From: Pseudomonas laurylsulfativorans
GTDB taxonomy: Bacteria; Pseudomonadota; Gammaproteobacteria; Pseudomonadales; Pseudomonadaceae
Direction of reading: 5' to 3'
DNA length: 64,000 nt
NCBI RefSeq assembly: GCF_002906155.1
Contig: NZ_MUJK01000013.1
Coordinates: forward strand, 82,159-146,158
The translations under genes were made by a program, and so were the position numbers. Shown in pieces: positions 54,154-61,885 of the stretch (positions within the stretch are counted from its first letter, which is position 1; each line of letters opens with the position of its first letter). The notes beneath the pieces were generated by a model, which saw only the letters and a list, made by a program, of their open reading frames with translations, was not told the DNA's origin and searched no databases.

Positions 54154-54255
54154 CTGTAGGAGCGAGCGTGCTCGCGATGGACGCCAACGATAACGCGTGG
54201 CGTCTGAATGACCGCGTTGTTCAGAAGTTTTTCGCGAGCAAGCTCGCTCCTACAG
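54154..54255. repeat. REPIN
   Basis: CTGTAGGAGCGAGCGTGCTC mirrored by GAGCAAGCTCGCTCCTACAG, between the LLM and isochorismatase genes. Confidence 0.87.
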
Positions 54256-54267
54256 GGGTCGATTCCA

Positions 54268-54420
54268 ATGATGACTGGTCGTCTCCCATCACTCGCCCTT
54301 CCCTGCGGCGCCGCGCGGGCTTATCTGCGCGGTGAATGGACCGCTTCGCACCTGCATTTCAAGCGCCTGCGCGCCAGCGTTTCGGCCAAGCAGAACGGCT
54401 TCTGGCAAATAGTTCACTGA
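54268..54420 (+). CDS. Doubtful 50-aa ORF
   Basis: Frame MMTGRLPSLALPCGAARAYL...SAKQNGFWQIVH between REPIN and hydrolase gene. No clear ribosome site and no family match; basic and low in acidic residues. Could be chance. Nothing else is seen between 54256 and 54510. Confidence 0.2.
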   Translation: MMTGRLPSLALPCGAARAYLRGEWTASHLHFKRLRASVSAKQNGFWQIVH

Positions 54421-54510
54421 GCCCACCCGAACAGCCAATCACGCACCCCGCGTCTCGCCATGGCATGGCGCGTACGGTGCCTTGTGTTTCGCCTTGATCA
54501 GGTTTGCCCA

Positions 54511-55188
54511 ATGAACAATAACAACGCGCTGTTGATCATCGACATGCAGCAGGAGGACGGCTTCGTCCTGGAAAACTTCGACAGGGTGGTCGCCCAGACC
54601 GCCGCCCTGCTCGATACCGCCCGCCATCAGCGGATGCCTGTCATTTACACCCGCCACATCAATCAGGCCGACGGCAGTGACCTGCCCCCCGGTGAACCCC
54701 TTGCCGCCGACGGCAGCCCCGGCAGCTACCGCGCCGGCACCCGCCAAGTAGAAATCATCGAGTCGCTGACGCCGCAGCCCGGTGAATTGATCATCGACAA
54801 GGGTCGTTACAGTGCCTTTCACTGCACCAACCTCGATGCCCGACTCAAGGCACTGGAAATCGACACGCTGATCGTCTGTGGCGTGCTGACCGACGTCTGC
54901 GTGCTCACCAGTGTGTTTGATGCTTTCGCCCTGGGCTATCGCGTGCGCCTGGTCAGCGATGCCTGCACCACGACCACCGAGGCCGGACACTATTCGGCCT
55001 TGTTGATCATGGCCAACTGGGTCTACTCGCTGGAAATCCTCACCACGACCGAGTGCCAGCGCGCCCTGCAACAACTCGATTACGTCAGCCTGACCCCCGA
55101 GCATCCGGACCTGTTCGCCCACCAGCCCCATGAGCTGCCCGGCACCATCGCCCGCCTGCAATCCCACCTCGTCCGGACTCAGGAGTAA
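54511..55188 (+). CDS. Isochorismatase-like cysteine hydrolase (RutB/N-carbamoylsarcosine amidase type)
   Basis: 225 aa from ATG 54511 (AGG 8 bp upstream). The triad is visible: Asp in ALLIIDMQQEDGF, Lys in IIDKGRYSAFHCTNL and the nucleophile Cys in VCGVLTDVCVLTSVFDAFAL. Family members hydrolyse ureido or carbamoyl amides or isochorismate. Coupling to an LLM monooxygenase suggests cleavage of its ring-opened product. 5 bp before the permease gene, so cotranscribed. Confidence 0.9.
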   Translation: MNNNNALLIIDMQQEDGFVLENFDRVVAQTAALLDTARHQRMPVIYTRHINQADGSDLPPGEPLAADGSPGSYRAGTRQVEIIESLTPQPGELIIDKGRYSAFHCTNLDARLKALEIDTLIVCGVLTDVCVLTSVFDAFALGYRVRLVSDACTTTTEAGHYSALLIMANWVYSLEILTTTECQRALQQLDYVSLTPEHPDLFAHQPHELPGTIARLQSHLVRTQE

Positions 55189-55193
55189 TCGCC

Positions 55194-56552
55194 ATGCAAG
55201 TCGAAAAAAGAAGCATCGATTTCATCCCCGAGACCGAACGCCACGGCAAGCCGGGCTCGCTGTTCTATATCTGGTTCGGCGCCAACATGAACATCACCAC
55301 CATTGCCTCCGGCGTGTTGCCGGTGGTGATGGGGCTCAACCTGTTCTGGAGTGCGCTGGCGATCATCGTCGGCTCGTTGCTGGGGGCAATTTTCATGGCG
55401 TCCCACTCGGCACAGGGACCGAAGCTGGGCATTCCGCAAATGATCCAGAGCCGGGCGCAATTTGGCGTGTTGGGGGCGGTATTGCCGCTGCTGTTCGTGA
55501 TGTTGATTTACCTGGGCTTCTTCGTCAGCAACACCTTGCTCGCGGCCCAGGCGCTGGAGTCGGTCAGTCCGCTGCCGATGTCCGGCAATATCTACCTGAT
55601 CGGTGCGTTGTGCTTCGTCGTCGCACTCTATGGCTATCGGTTGATTCACCGCTTGCAGAAGCTGCTGTCGATTCTGTCGCTGCTGGTGTTCGTCGCCGCC
55701 ACGGTGCTCGCGTTGCAGTTGCCGATCCCGGCCGAACAATGGCTGCCGACCGGCTTCTCGCTGTCGAAGTTCCTGGTGGCGGTGAGCATCGCCGTGACCT
55801 GGCAGCTGTCCTACGCGCCTTACGTCGCCGACTACTCGCGTTACCTGCCGAGCAGCACGCCAACTGCGCAGGTGTTCTGGTACAGCTACGCAGGCACCGT
55901 CAGCGGCGGCGCGTGGATGATGATTCTCGGGGCGATCCTGAGCGTCGGCATCGGCGACTTTTCCAGCAACGTCGGCGGGCATGTCGCCGGATTGTTCGGC
56001 ACTGGCGCGGTGCTGTTGTTCGCCTTCATCGTGTACGGCCAGGTGTCGATCAACGTGTTCAACCTGTACGGCGCGTTCATGTCGACCATCACCGTGATCG
56101 AGCCTTTTGCCCGACTCAAGGTGACGCCACGGGTACGCTGTGTGTCCATGCTGCTGATCAGCCTGGTGGCCACGGCCCTGTGCACCATCAGTCAGGATGA
56201 CTTCATCAGCTTCTTCCTGAACTTCATCTTCTTCATGAGCTACTTCCTGATCCCGTGGACGGCGATCAATCTGGTCGACTACTACTGCCTGCGCAAAGGC
56301 CAGTACCGAATTGACGACATCTTCGACTTGAACGGGATCTACGGGCGAGTCAACCGGATCGCCTGTGGCAGTTTCCTACTGGCGATTGCCCTGGAAATTC
56401 CGTTCATGAACACCACGCTGTACGTCGGCCCGGTAGCCACGGCGCTGGACGGGGTGGATCTGGCGTGGGTTGTGGGGCTGCTGGTGCCGGCGGTGAGTTA
56501 TTACTGGCTGATGAAGCTCGGCAAGCGGGCGCCACTGGCAGAGTCCGCCTAA
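55194..56552 (+). CDS. NCS1-family permease, second copy
   Basis: 452 aa, about twelve TM segments. Same blocks as the permease at 49478: ETERHGKPGSLFYIWFGANM, ASHSAQGPKLGIPQMIQSRA, YAPYVADYSRYLPSS and SINVFNLYGAFMS. Imports a nucleobase-like compound. Last gene of the LLM-hydrolase-permease unit under operator O5. Confidence 0.92.
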   Translation: MQVEKRSIDFIPETERHGKPGSLFYIWFGANMNITTIASGVLPVVMGLNLFWSALAIIVGSLLGAIFMASHSAQGPKLGIPQMIQSRAQFGVLGAVLPLLFVMLIYLGFFVSNTLLAAQALESVSPLPMSGNIYLIGALCFVVALYGYRLIHRLQKLLSILSLLVFVAATVLALQLPIPAEQWLPTGFSLSKFLVAVSIAVTWQLSYAPYVADYSRYLPSSTPTAQVFWYSYAGTVSGGAWMMILGAILSVGIGDFSSNVGGHVAGLFGTGAVLLFAFIVYGQVSINVFNLYGAFMSTITVIEPFARLKVTPRVRCVSMLLISLVATALCTISQDDFISFFLNFIFFMSYFLIPWTAINLVDYYCLRKGQYRIDDIFDLNGIYGRVNRIACGSFLLAIALEIPFMNTTLYVGPVATALDGVDLAWVVGLLVPAVSYYWLMKLGKRAPLAESA

Positions 56553-56562
56553 CGAAGATCCC

Positions 56563-56643
56563 CTGTAGGAGCTGGCTTGCCAGCGATGGCGCCTCGTCTG
56601 ACACACCGCGTCGTCCGTTTCGCCGGCAAGCCGGCTCCTACAG
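56563..56643. repeat. REPIN
   Basis: CTGTAGGAGCTGGCTTGCCA mirrored by GGCAAGCCGGCTCCTACAG; compact 81-bp form with a short spacer. Confidence 0.87.
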
Positions 56644-56663
56644 GTCCGGGATAAATTCCAGGC

Positions 56664-56701
56664 AAAAAAAATCCCAGGCAGCTGATGGACGCCTGGGATT
56701 T
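56664..56701 (-). terminator. Rho-independent terminator of the minus-strand glutamine-synthetase-like operon
   Basis: On the minus strand AAATCCCAGGC and GCCTGGGATTT form an 11-bp stem with an 11-base loop, followed by eight T. It could also slow plus-strand transcripts from the permease gene. The stretch from here to 56837 holds nothing else. Confidence 0.9.
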
Positions 56702-56837
56702 AAAAATGCATAAACCGTGGTGGTGAACGCGGCGCGGATATTACGGAATATTTCCGGCTGTAACAAGATATTTTTATTCACTATCCAGTTACTAATCCTT
56801 CTAACCCCTTCAATATCCACATATTTTCTAAGGGCGA

Positions 56838-58184
56838 CTACAGAAACCAGCGATACTCACGCGCGCTGATGTCATGCAGAAATGCCAGATGGTCCTGACG
56901 TTTGTTTTCGCAGTAGACGTCCACGAACTCCGCCCCCAAGCCTTCGCGCAGCGCTGCATGACTTTGCATGGATTGCACGGCTTCGAGCATTTCCAACGGA
57001 AAATCGATGCCACTGCTGCGGTCTTCGTTGAGCGGTGCAATCGGCTCGCGCTCCCCTTCCAATCCTTGCTCCAACCCCACCAGAATTGCCGCCAACGCCA
57101 GATACGGGTTGGCATCGGCGCCCGCCAGGCGATGTTCGATGCGCAGGTTTTTGACGTCTGACTCCGGAATACGCAAGCAGGCATCGCGATCCTCGAAGCC
57201 CCAACTGGCGCGGGACGCGACGTTCACCGTGCCGCTCAAGCGGCGCATGGCGTTGTGGTTCGGGGCAAAAATCGGCATGCAGTGCGGCAACACATCCAGG
57301 CAACCGGCCACCGCATGACGCAACGCCCGCTGGCCGTTCGCCGCCAGCAAGTTATTGCCGGCCTGGTCATACAGGCTGACGTGCACGTGCATGCCGCTGC
57401 CGGGGTGCTGCAAGTAAGGTTTGGCCATGAAGCTGGCGCGATAGTTGTGCTTGAGCGCCACGCCCCGGGTGCTGCGGCAGAACAGGGCCGCCCAGTCGGC
57501 GGCGCGCAGGCCGTCATCGCAATGACCGAAGTTGATTTCGAACTGGCCTGGGCCGAGTTCGGCAGTGATCACCGTGGCATCGACGCCCTGGGCTCGTGCC
57601 GTCTCGACCATTTCATCGAGCACCGGGGCGAAGCGCGACAAGCGCTCGATGTGCATGTTCGGCTGATCATCGGCATCGCCGGTCAACTCATCACGGGGAA
57701 ACTGCGGCAAGCCGTCCTTCAAGCGACTGTCGAACAGGTAAAACTCCAGCTCGAACGCCACCACCGGATGAATACCCTTGCGCTTGAGCCGGTCCAGCAC
57801 CCGCGCCAGCACTTCCCGCGGTTCGAATTCGATCGGTTTTTCCGTACCGTCGGAGGTGATCAGCATCTGCCCCAAGGGCTGCTTTTCCCAGCTCACCCGC
57901 TTCAACGTGCCAGGCACCAAGCGGCGCAGCGCATCCGGGTCACCATCGTTGAAGCAGTAATCACCGATCTTGAACAACCCGCCCTGAGTGCCGAGCAGCA
58001 CGCAGTTCTGCGGCAGTTTCAGGGCACTGCCGGCAGCGACTTTTTCCAGCATCTCGATCGGGTAGCGCTTGCCGTAGAAATGCCCCGGAATGTCCAGGGA
58101 GATCAGGTCGACGTAACGCACTTCGGGGTTGCAGTGGCGGAAGTTGCGAACCTCGGCCAGCAGTTCAGAGCACACAGCATCCAT
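56838..58184 (-). CDS. Glutamine-synthetase-family ligase (gamma-glutamylpolyamine synthetase, PuuA/SpuI type)
   Basis: 448 aa from ATG 58184 (AAGGAAC before it); the longer frame to 58331 overlaps the regulator gene. Catalytic GS blocks are AFELEFYLFDS, ELGPGQFEINFGH, HPGSGMHVHVSLYD, IFAPNHNAMRRLSGT and EHRLAGADANPYLALAAIL. It ligates glutamate to an amine with ATP. With an amine oxidoreductase and polyamine-type transporters nearby, a gamma-glutamyl route for polyamine or another amine is likely; true GlnA is longer and has the adenylylation loop. Confidence 0.88.
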   Translation of the reverse strand: MDAVCSELLAEVRNFRHCNPEVRYVDLISLDIPGHFYGKRYPIEMLEKVAAGSALKLPQNCVLLGTQGGLFKIGDYCFNDGDPDALRRLVPGTLKRVSWEKQPLGQMLITSDGTEKPIEFEPREVLARVLDRLKRKGIHPVVAFELEFYLFDSRLKDGLPQFPRDELTGDADDQPNMHIERLSRFAPVLDEMVETARAQGVDATVITAELGPGQFEINFGHCDDGLRAADWAALFCRSTRGVALKHNYRASFMAKPYLQHPGSGMHVHVSLYDQAGNNLLAANGQRALRHAVAGCLDVLPHCMPIFAPNHNAMRRLSGTVNVASRASWGFEDRDACLRIPESDVKNLRIEHRLAGADANPYLALAAILVGLEQGLEGEREPIAPLNEDRSSGIDFPLEMLEAVQSMQSHAALREGLGAEFVDVYCENKRQDHLAFLHDISAREYRWFL

Positions 58185-58204
58185 CGTTTTGTTCCTTGTT
58201 GTTA

Positions 58205-58759
58205 TCAGGTGTAAACCCAAAGCACGCGGGTCAGTTGGTCGGACAGGTTGCCGTAGCGGCAGTGCGCATGGCTGGCCAGTTGAAAGCTGTCGCCGGGATG
58301 CAGGGTCACCGGTTCGTTGTCGTCGAGCCACAGGGTCAGCTCGCCTTCGAGGACGTAACCGCCCTGCTCCGAGCTGTCCTTCATGTGCCGGTCACCACTG
58401 CTGGCGCCGGGCTCCAGCTGGCTTTCGAGCATCGAGAACGACGCGCGCATTTTTGGTGAAACAAGGATGTCGGTGATGCCGTCGGCGTAGTACAGCGTGC
58501 GCCGCTCGTCCGGGCGGGTGACCCAGGACAAGGCCATGGGTTTGGGCAGGCTGTAGAAATAGGTGGTCGGCACGCCCAGGGTTTCGCTGATGGCGGTCAA
58601 GTCCGCCACCGTCGGGCGCGACAGGCCGCGCTCGACCTGGGACAGAAAACCGACCGAGCGACCGATTTTGTCCGCCAGGTCCTTCAGGGTGTATTTCTTG
58701 TGCTTGCGCAGGTCCTGGATCAGGATCGCCAGCGCCGAGATTTCTTCTTGCATGTCCAT
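58205..58759 (-). CDS. HTH-cupin transcriptional regulator
   Basis: 184 aa. N-terminal XRE-type HTH (YTLKDLADKIGRSVGFLSQV, ERGLSRPTVADLTAISETLG), C-terminal cupin_2 (LEPGASSGDRHMKDSSEQGG, YVLEGELTLWLDD, LHPGDSFQLASHAHCRY). The domain plan matches PuuR, but sequence similarity to E. coli PuuR is limited. It lies between the oxidoreductase and GS-like genes with 20-25 bp gaps; probably the operon's own repressor. Confidence 0.9.
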   Translation of the reverse strand: MDMQEEISALAILIQDLRKHKKYTLKDLADKIGRSVGFLSQVERGLSRPTVADLTAISETLGVPTTYFYSLPKPMALSWVTRPDERRTLYYADGITDILVSPKMRASFSMLESQLEPGASSGDRHMKDSSEQGGYVLEGELTLWLDDNEPVTLHPGDSFQLASHAHCRYGNLSDQLTRVLWVYT

Positions 58760-58784
58760 CTAGAGGCTTCCAGAAAGTGTCGCT

Positions 58785-60074
58785 TCAAATGCTGTCGCGC
58801 AGTCGATACCAAGCCTTGCCGATGGCTTCCAGCGGCGCGGCCAGGTATTTGCCGCCGGGAAAACTGCCGTTGTTCAAGCCCTGGTACAGGGACAGCTCGT
58901 CGGGCTGACCGAGTACCGCATCGGACACCGCCCGCGCCGCGGCGAGTGTCGGCAACACACCGTGGCCGGAATAGCCCTGCATCCAGTACAGATCGCCACG
59001 GCGGCCGATATCCGGGGTGCGTTTGAGGGTCAGGTCGATGTGCCCGCCCCAGGCAAACTCCAGCTCCACGCCGGTGAGTTGCGGGAACACGCGCTCCAGG
59101 AACGGCCGGGTCGCGGCGGCGATGTCCTTCGGCATGCCGCCCAGGTAAGTACAACCGCCGCCGAACAGCAGACGGTTATCCGGGGTGCGCCGGAAATAAT
59201 CGAGCACGAACTGGTTGTCGGTCACGCACACATTGCTCGGCAACAGCGCCGTGGCCTGATCCTTGGTGAGCGGCGCGGTCGCGACCTGATACGTCCCAAC
59301 CGGCAACACGCAACTGGCCAGTTGCGGGTCGAGCCGATCGAGGTAAGCGTTGCACGCCAGCACCAGCACATCGGCGCGAATACGACCGCGCTCGGTGGTC
59401 ACCACAAAGCCGTCACCCTCCTCGCCATAGCTCAGCGCCTTGCTTTGCTCATGGATGCGGCCGCCAGCCCGCTCGATCGCATCCGCGAGGCCCAGGGCCA
59501 GTTTCAGCGGGTTCAAATGCCCGCCCTCGGGATCGAACAGGCCGGCCTGATAACGCTCGCTGGCCACCCATTCCGGTAACTGTTGCCGTGGAATGAATTG
59601 CAGTTTGTCATGGCCCCACTTGTGACTGGCCTCGTGTTGCCACTCGGTCAGCAGGCCAACCCGACGCGGCATCACCGAGGTCCACAGGTGACCGGCGCGG
59701 TAGTCGCAATCAAACTCATGCCGACCGGGCAAGTCGCGCAGCTCGCGCGCGGCCCAGCGCATGCCGTCCCACAATCGCCGCGCCCGTTCGTAACCCAGCG
59801 CCGCTTCCAGCGGTGGCATGTCGCACGACCAGCCAAGAATCGCCTGCCCGCCATTACGCCCGGACGCGGCCCAGGCCACCCGGCTGGCTTCGAGCAACGT
59901 CACGCGCTTGCCGGCCAGCGCCAGGCGCAAAGCCGTGTGCAATCCACTGAAACCGGCCCCGATGATCAGCACTTCGGTGTCTGACTCGCCTTCCAGAGCG
60001 GCTCGATGCACCAGGCGATCGGCGCAGGTATGGGCGTAGTAACTGGCGACATGCTGAGTGGATTGCTGAAACAT
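58785..60074 (-). CDS. FAD-dependent amine oxidoreductase (PuuB-like)
   Basis: 429 aa. FAD Rossmann motif VLIIGAGFSGLHTALRLALA (GxGxxG, about 36-41), then SGRNGGQAILGWSCD and the C-terminal GYSGHGVLPTLAAARAVSDA. PuuB oxidises gamma-glutamyl-amines to the aldehyde. First gene of the operon with the cupin regulator and GS-like ligase. A cytosolic enzyme by lack of a signal peptide. Confidence 0.88.
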   Translation of the reverse strand: MFQQSTQHVASYYAHTCADRLVHRAALEGESDTEVLIIGAGFSGLHTALRLALAGKRVTLLEASRVAWAASGRNGGQAILGWSCDMPPLEAALGYERARRLWDGMRWAARELRDLPGRHEFDCDYRAGHLWTSVMPRRVGLLTEWQHEASHKWGHDKLQFIPRQQLPEWVASERYQAGLFDPEGGHLNPLKLALGLADAIERAGGRIHEQSKALSYGEEGDGFVVTTERGRIRADVLVLACNAYLDRLDPQLASCVLPVGTYQVATAPLTKDQATALLPSNVCVTDNQFVLDYFRRTPDNRLLFGGGCTYLGGMPKDIAAATRPFLERVFPQLTGVELEFAWGGHIDLTLKRTPDIGRRGDLYWMQGYSGHGVLPTLAAARAVSDAVLGQPDELSLYQGLNNGSFPGGKYLAAPLEAIGKAWYRLRDSI

Positions 60075-60083
60075 ACGGCCTCG

Positions 60084-60131
60084 TGAAATTTTGTATTTGT
60101 AATTTCATGAAAAAATACACGGTAAATTTCA
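60084..60131. promoter_or_regulatory. Repeated AATTTCA half-sites upstream of the oxidoreductase operon
   Basis: TGAAATT (60084-60090) and AATTTCA (60101-60107) form a dyad with 10-bp spacing; a third AATTTCA is at 60125-60131, and TTTCATGAAA (60103-60112) is a perfect palindrome. A likely binding region for the cupin-HTH regulator of the operon. Confidence 0.55.
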
Positions 60132-60132
60132 C

Positions 60133-60628
60133 ACAGGCAATGTTTCAGGGCGTAAAAGAACGCTCATTAAACGTCACGTCCGTATCCGCCCCAAGGCTAG
60201 AGCGGCGTGCGATCAGCGAAACCGGGAGGCGCGGGTTCGGCTCGCTGGGCACGCAGGCGACGATGTTGCAGTTGCTCGGCAGGACTCAGCGTCTAACTGC
60301 AGGGTGACGGCCAAGGGGAGCAGGCCGTCAAGGCGGATCACCTCCCTCGGCATCGGTGCGACCCGTGTACTGCGGAATGAAGTCGAGACGGGCCACTTCG
60401 TTTAGCACGCGATAAGGCATCTTCGCGAGTGGCTCGCACTGTTCATGGAGCAACTGGAACTCGATCCAGTGCTTGATCTATTTGCCGCAAGTCACATCTT
60501 TGCACCAGCCCAATGTGTCCGTACGGTGCATATCAGTCTGTTTTTCTAACTACTTGATTAATTTAGAGCTTCCATTAAGCATCACTCACCAACTCAAATC
60601 CGAACAATTTTCAGAGTCAGCTCTTGAA
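60133..60628 (-). other. Gene debris between the amine operon and the T6SS immunity genes
   Basis: Minus-strand frames without starts: one ending RLPVSLIARRSSLGADTDVT then FNERSFTP-stop near 60145 (a protein C-terminus, perhaps a LacI-type regulator), and one ending PYRVLNEVARLDFIPQYTGR then TDAEGGDPP-stop near 60345 (family unknown to me). 60480-60628 is AT-rich with no feature. Confidence 0.4.
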
Positions 60629-61147
60629 CTATTCAGGCACAGCTCCGTGTTGCTTAGCATCACAATAATGAACGTTTTCCCTCCCATCACTAACACCAGC
60701 GTACTGAAAGTAATTCGGAGTGCCGTCTTTAGTCTCACCCACACAAAAAATAACGCTATAACTATCCCGTGGCCGGTAAGCATTATTAATGGAAAACACA
60801 TAAGTCTTGTTGACTTCAAGCTTCAGTGGCGGAGTTTTTAATTTGTATTCGTCTGATTCGCACCCCTCTGGTAAATCACCAAAAACGATGCAAGACCCTG
60901 ATTTGAGCACTAATGGTTTTGCTCCCAGCTTAAGCGTTATTCCCCAACCTGCTGCATTGCGCACATTGCTTTCCGACAATGTTACCCAGCCGACCGAAAA
61001 CGCTTCTTCTGTATCGCGAGGCAAACAAATAGCTGGTTTATTATCAATCGAGGCAATATTCGCCTCCTCCGTACGCCCGAACGAAGTCGCGTTGGCGTGA
61101 TGAAAGAACATCTGCAGTGCTGTAAATGCCATCGCCATATAAGCCAT
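60629..61147 (-). CDS. Putative exported T6SS immunity protein, second copy
   Basis: 172 aa from ATG 61147 (GGGGA nearby). Signal peptide MAYMAMAFTALQMFFHHANA, then TSFGRTEEANIASIDNKPAI. Same length and layout as the protein at 61365-61883: an early CLPRDTEEAF/CISQEISESV block, a GSCIVFGDLPEG / GGCIFYGAIPSG block, a Y-x-x-x-I-N segment and late Cys. Periplasmic placement fits neutralisation of a periplasm-acting toxin. It follows an orphan toxin tip. Lower GC than the core genes. Confidence 0.7.
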   Translation of the reverse strand: MAYMAMAFTALQMFFHHANATSFGRTEEANIASIDNKPAICLPRDTEEAFSVGWVTLSESNVRNAAGWGITLKLGAKPLVLKSGSCIVFGDLPEGCESDEYKLKTPPLKLEVNKTYVFSINNAYRPRDSYSVIFCVGETKDGTPNYFQYAGVSDGRENVHYCDAKQHGAVPE

Positions 61148-61150
61148 GCG

Positions 61151-61368
61151 CTTCCCCGACCACCGGGAAGGTTGTTTTCATCGTGCGGACGCTCCAGAAC
61201 TGCAGCAAGCGTTGATGCAAGTAGGCCAGGATCCTTCGTGGAGTTCTCCGGATTCCAGACCCTAAGAGGATTAGCAACTACACAAATGATGAAGTAATCC
61301 GAAACAATCTCGCCTTGCTGCTCCATATTGTAATCGGACAACTTTCCAGTTTTCATTTTCATTTTCAT
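61151..61368 (-). pseudogene. Orphan toxin C-terminal tip (duplicate of the VgrG metallopeptidase end)
   Basis: SDYNMEQQGEIVSDYFIICV ... VWNPENSTKDPGLL ... DENNLPGGRG parallels the last 60 residues of the VgrG product (NYNMEQQGEIISDYYMICLL ... VWNSNNKYNDPDML ... DRKNLPGRG). It lacks the HExxH helix, so it cannot be active alone. The original stop is lost and the frame runs into the immunity gene. A TTTTCA x3 repeat (61350-61367) marks its 5' edge. Confidence 0.82.
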
Positions 61369-61883
61369 TTTCCTTCATCCGACACCGAACAAAGTGAAGG
61401 CCTGACTTCCTTTCCGGTTTGATCATATATGTATTGAAGATACACAGGCCCGTCGTTATTTTTCTTGGCCATACAAAAAACCGCATCGAAAAACAAGATA
61501 CTTTGTCGTGTAGGCCTCGTAACGTTTATGTTGATTCTCGTGTAATAGACGCCTCCAATACTCAAGGGTTTTGCATCTACCACAGGTTGATACCCGGAAG
61601 GAATGGCCCCATAAAAAATACAGCCACCTGATTCGAGTAACATGGCCTCCCATGATTTTTTAAGTTCCAACTGCCACATGATCAACCCTTTACCGAACAA
61701 GGGTTTACTTTCAGATACCGATATAGAGTTTACCTCCACACTTTCTGATATTTCTTGCGAAATACAAATTGCTAACCGCCCATTTTCAGAAGCAATAACA
61801 GCGTCCCCCGGCAACCCCCAGGGGGTGGATTGAGCTAAACTTGAAAAAAACATTAATCCAAGACTAAATCGCACCGTTTTCAT
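61365..61883 (-). CDS. Putative exported immunity protein for the VgrG metallopeptidase
   Basis: 172 aa; GAGG precedes ATG 61883, only 2 bp after the VgrG stop. Signal peptide MKTVRFSLGLMFFSSLAQST, mature SPWGLPGDAV. Beta-rich with two to three Cys. Immediate 3' position, export signal and a paralogue beside a duplicated toxin tip all fit a cognate immunity role, as known for VgrG2b of P. aeruginosa. No name is warranted. Confidence 0.75.
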   Translation of the reverse strand: MKTVRFSLGLMFFSSLAQSTPWGLPGDAVIASENGRLAICISQEISESVEVNSISVSESKPLFGKGLIMWQLELKKSWEAMLLESGGCIFYGAIPSGYQPVVDAKPLSIGGVYYTRININVTRPTRQSILFFDAVFCMAKKNNDGPVYLQYIYDQTGKEVRPSLCSVSDEGK

Positions 61884-61885
61884 GA

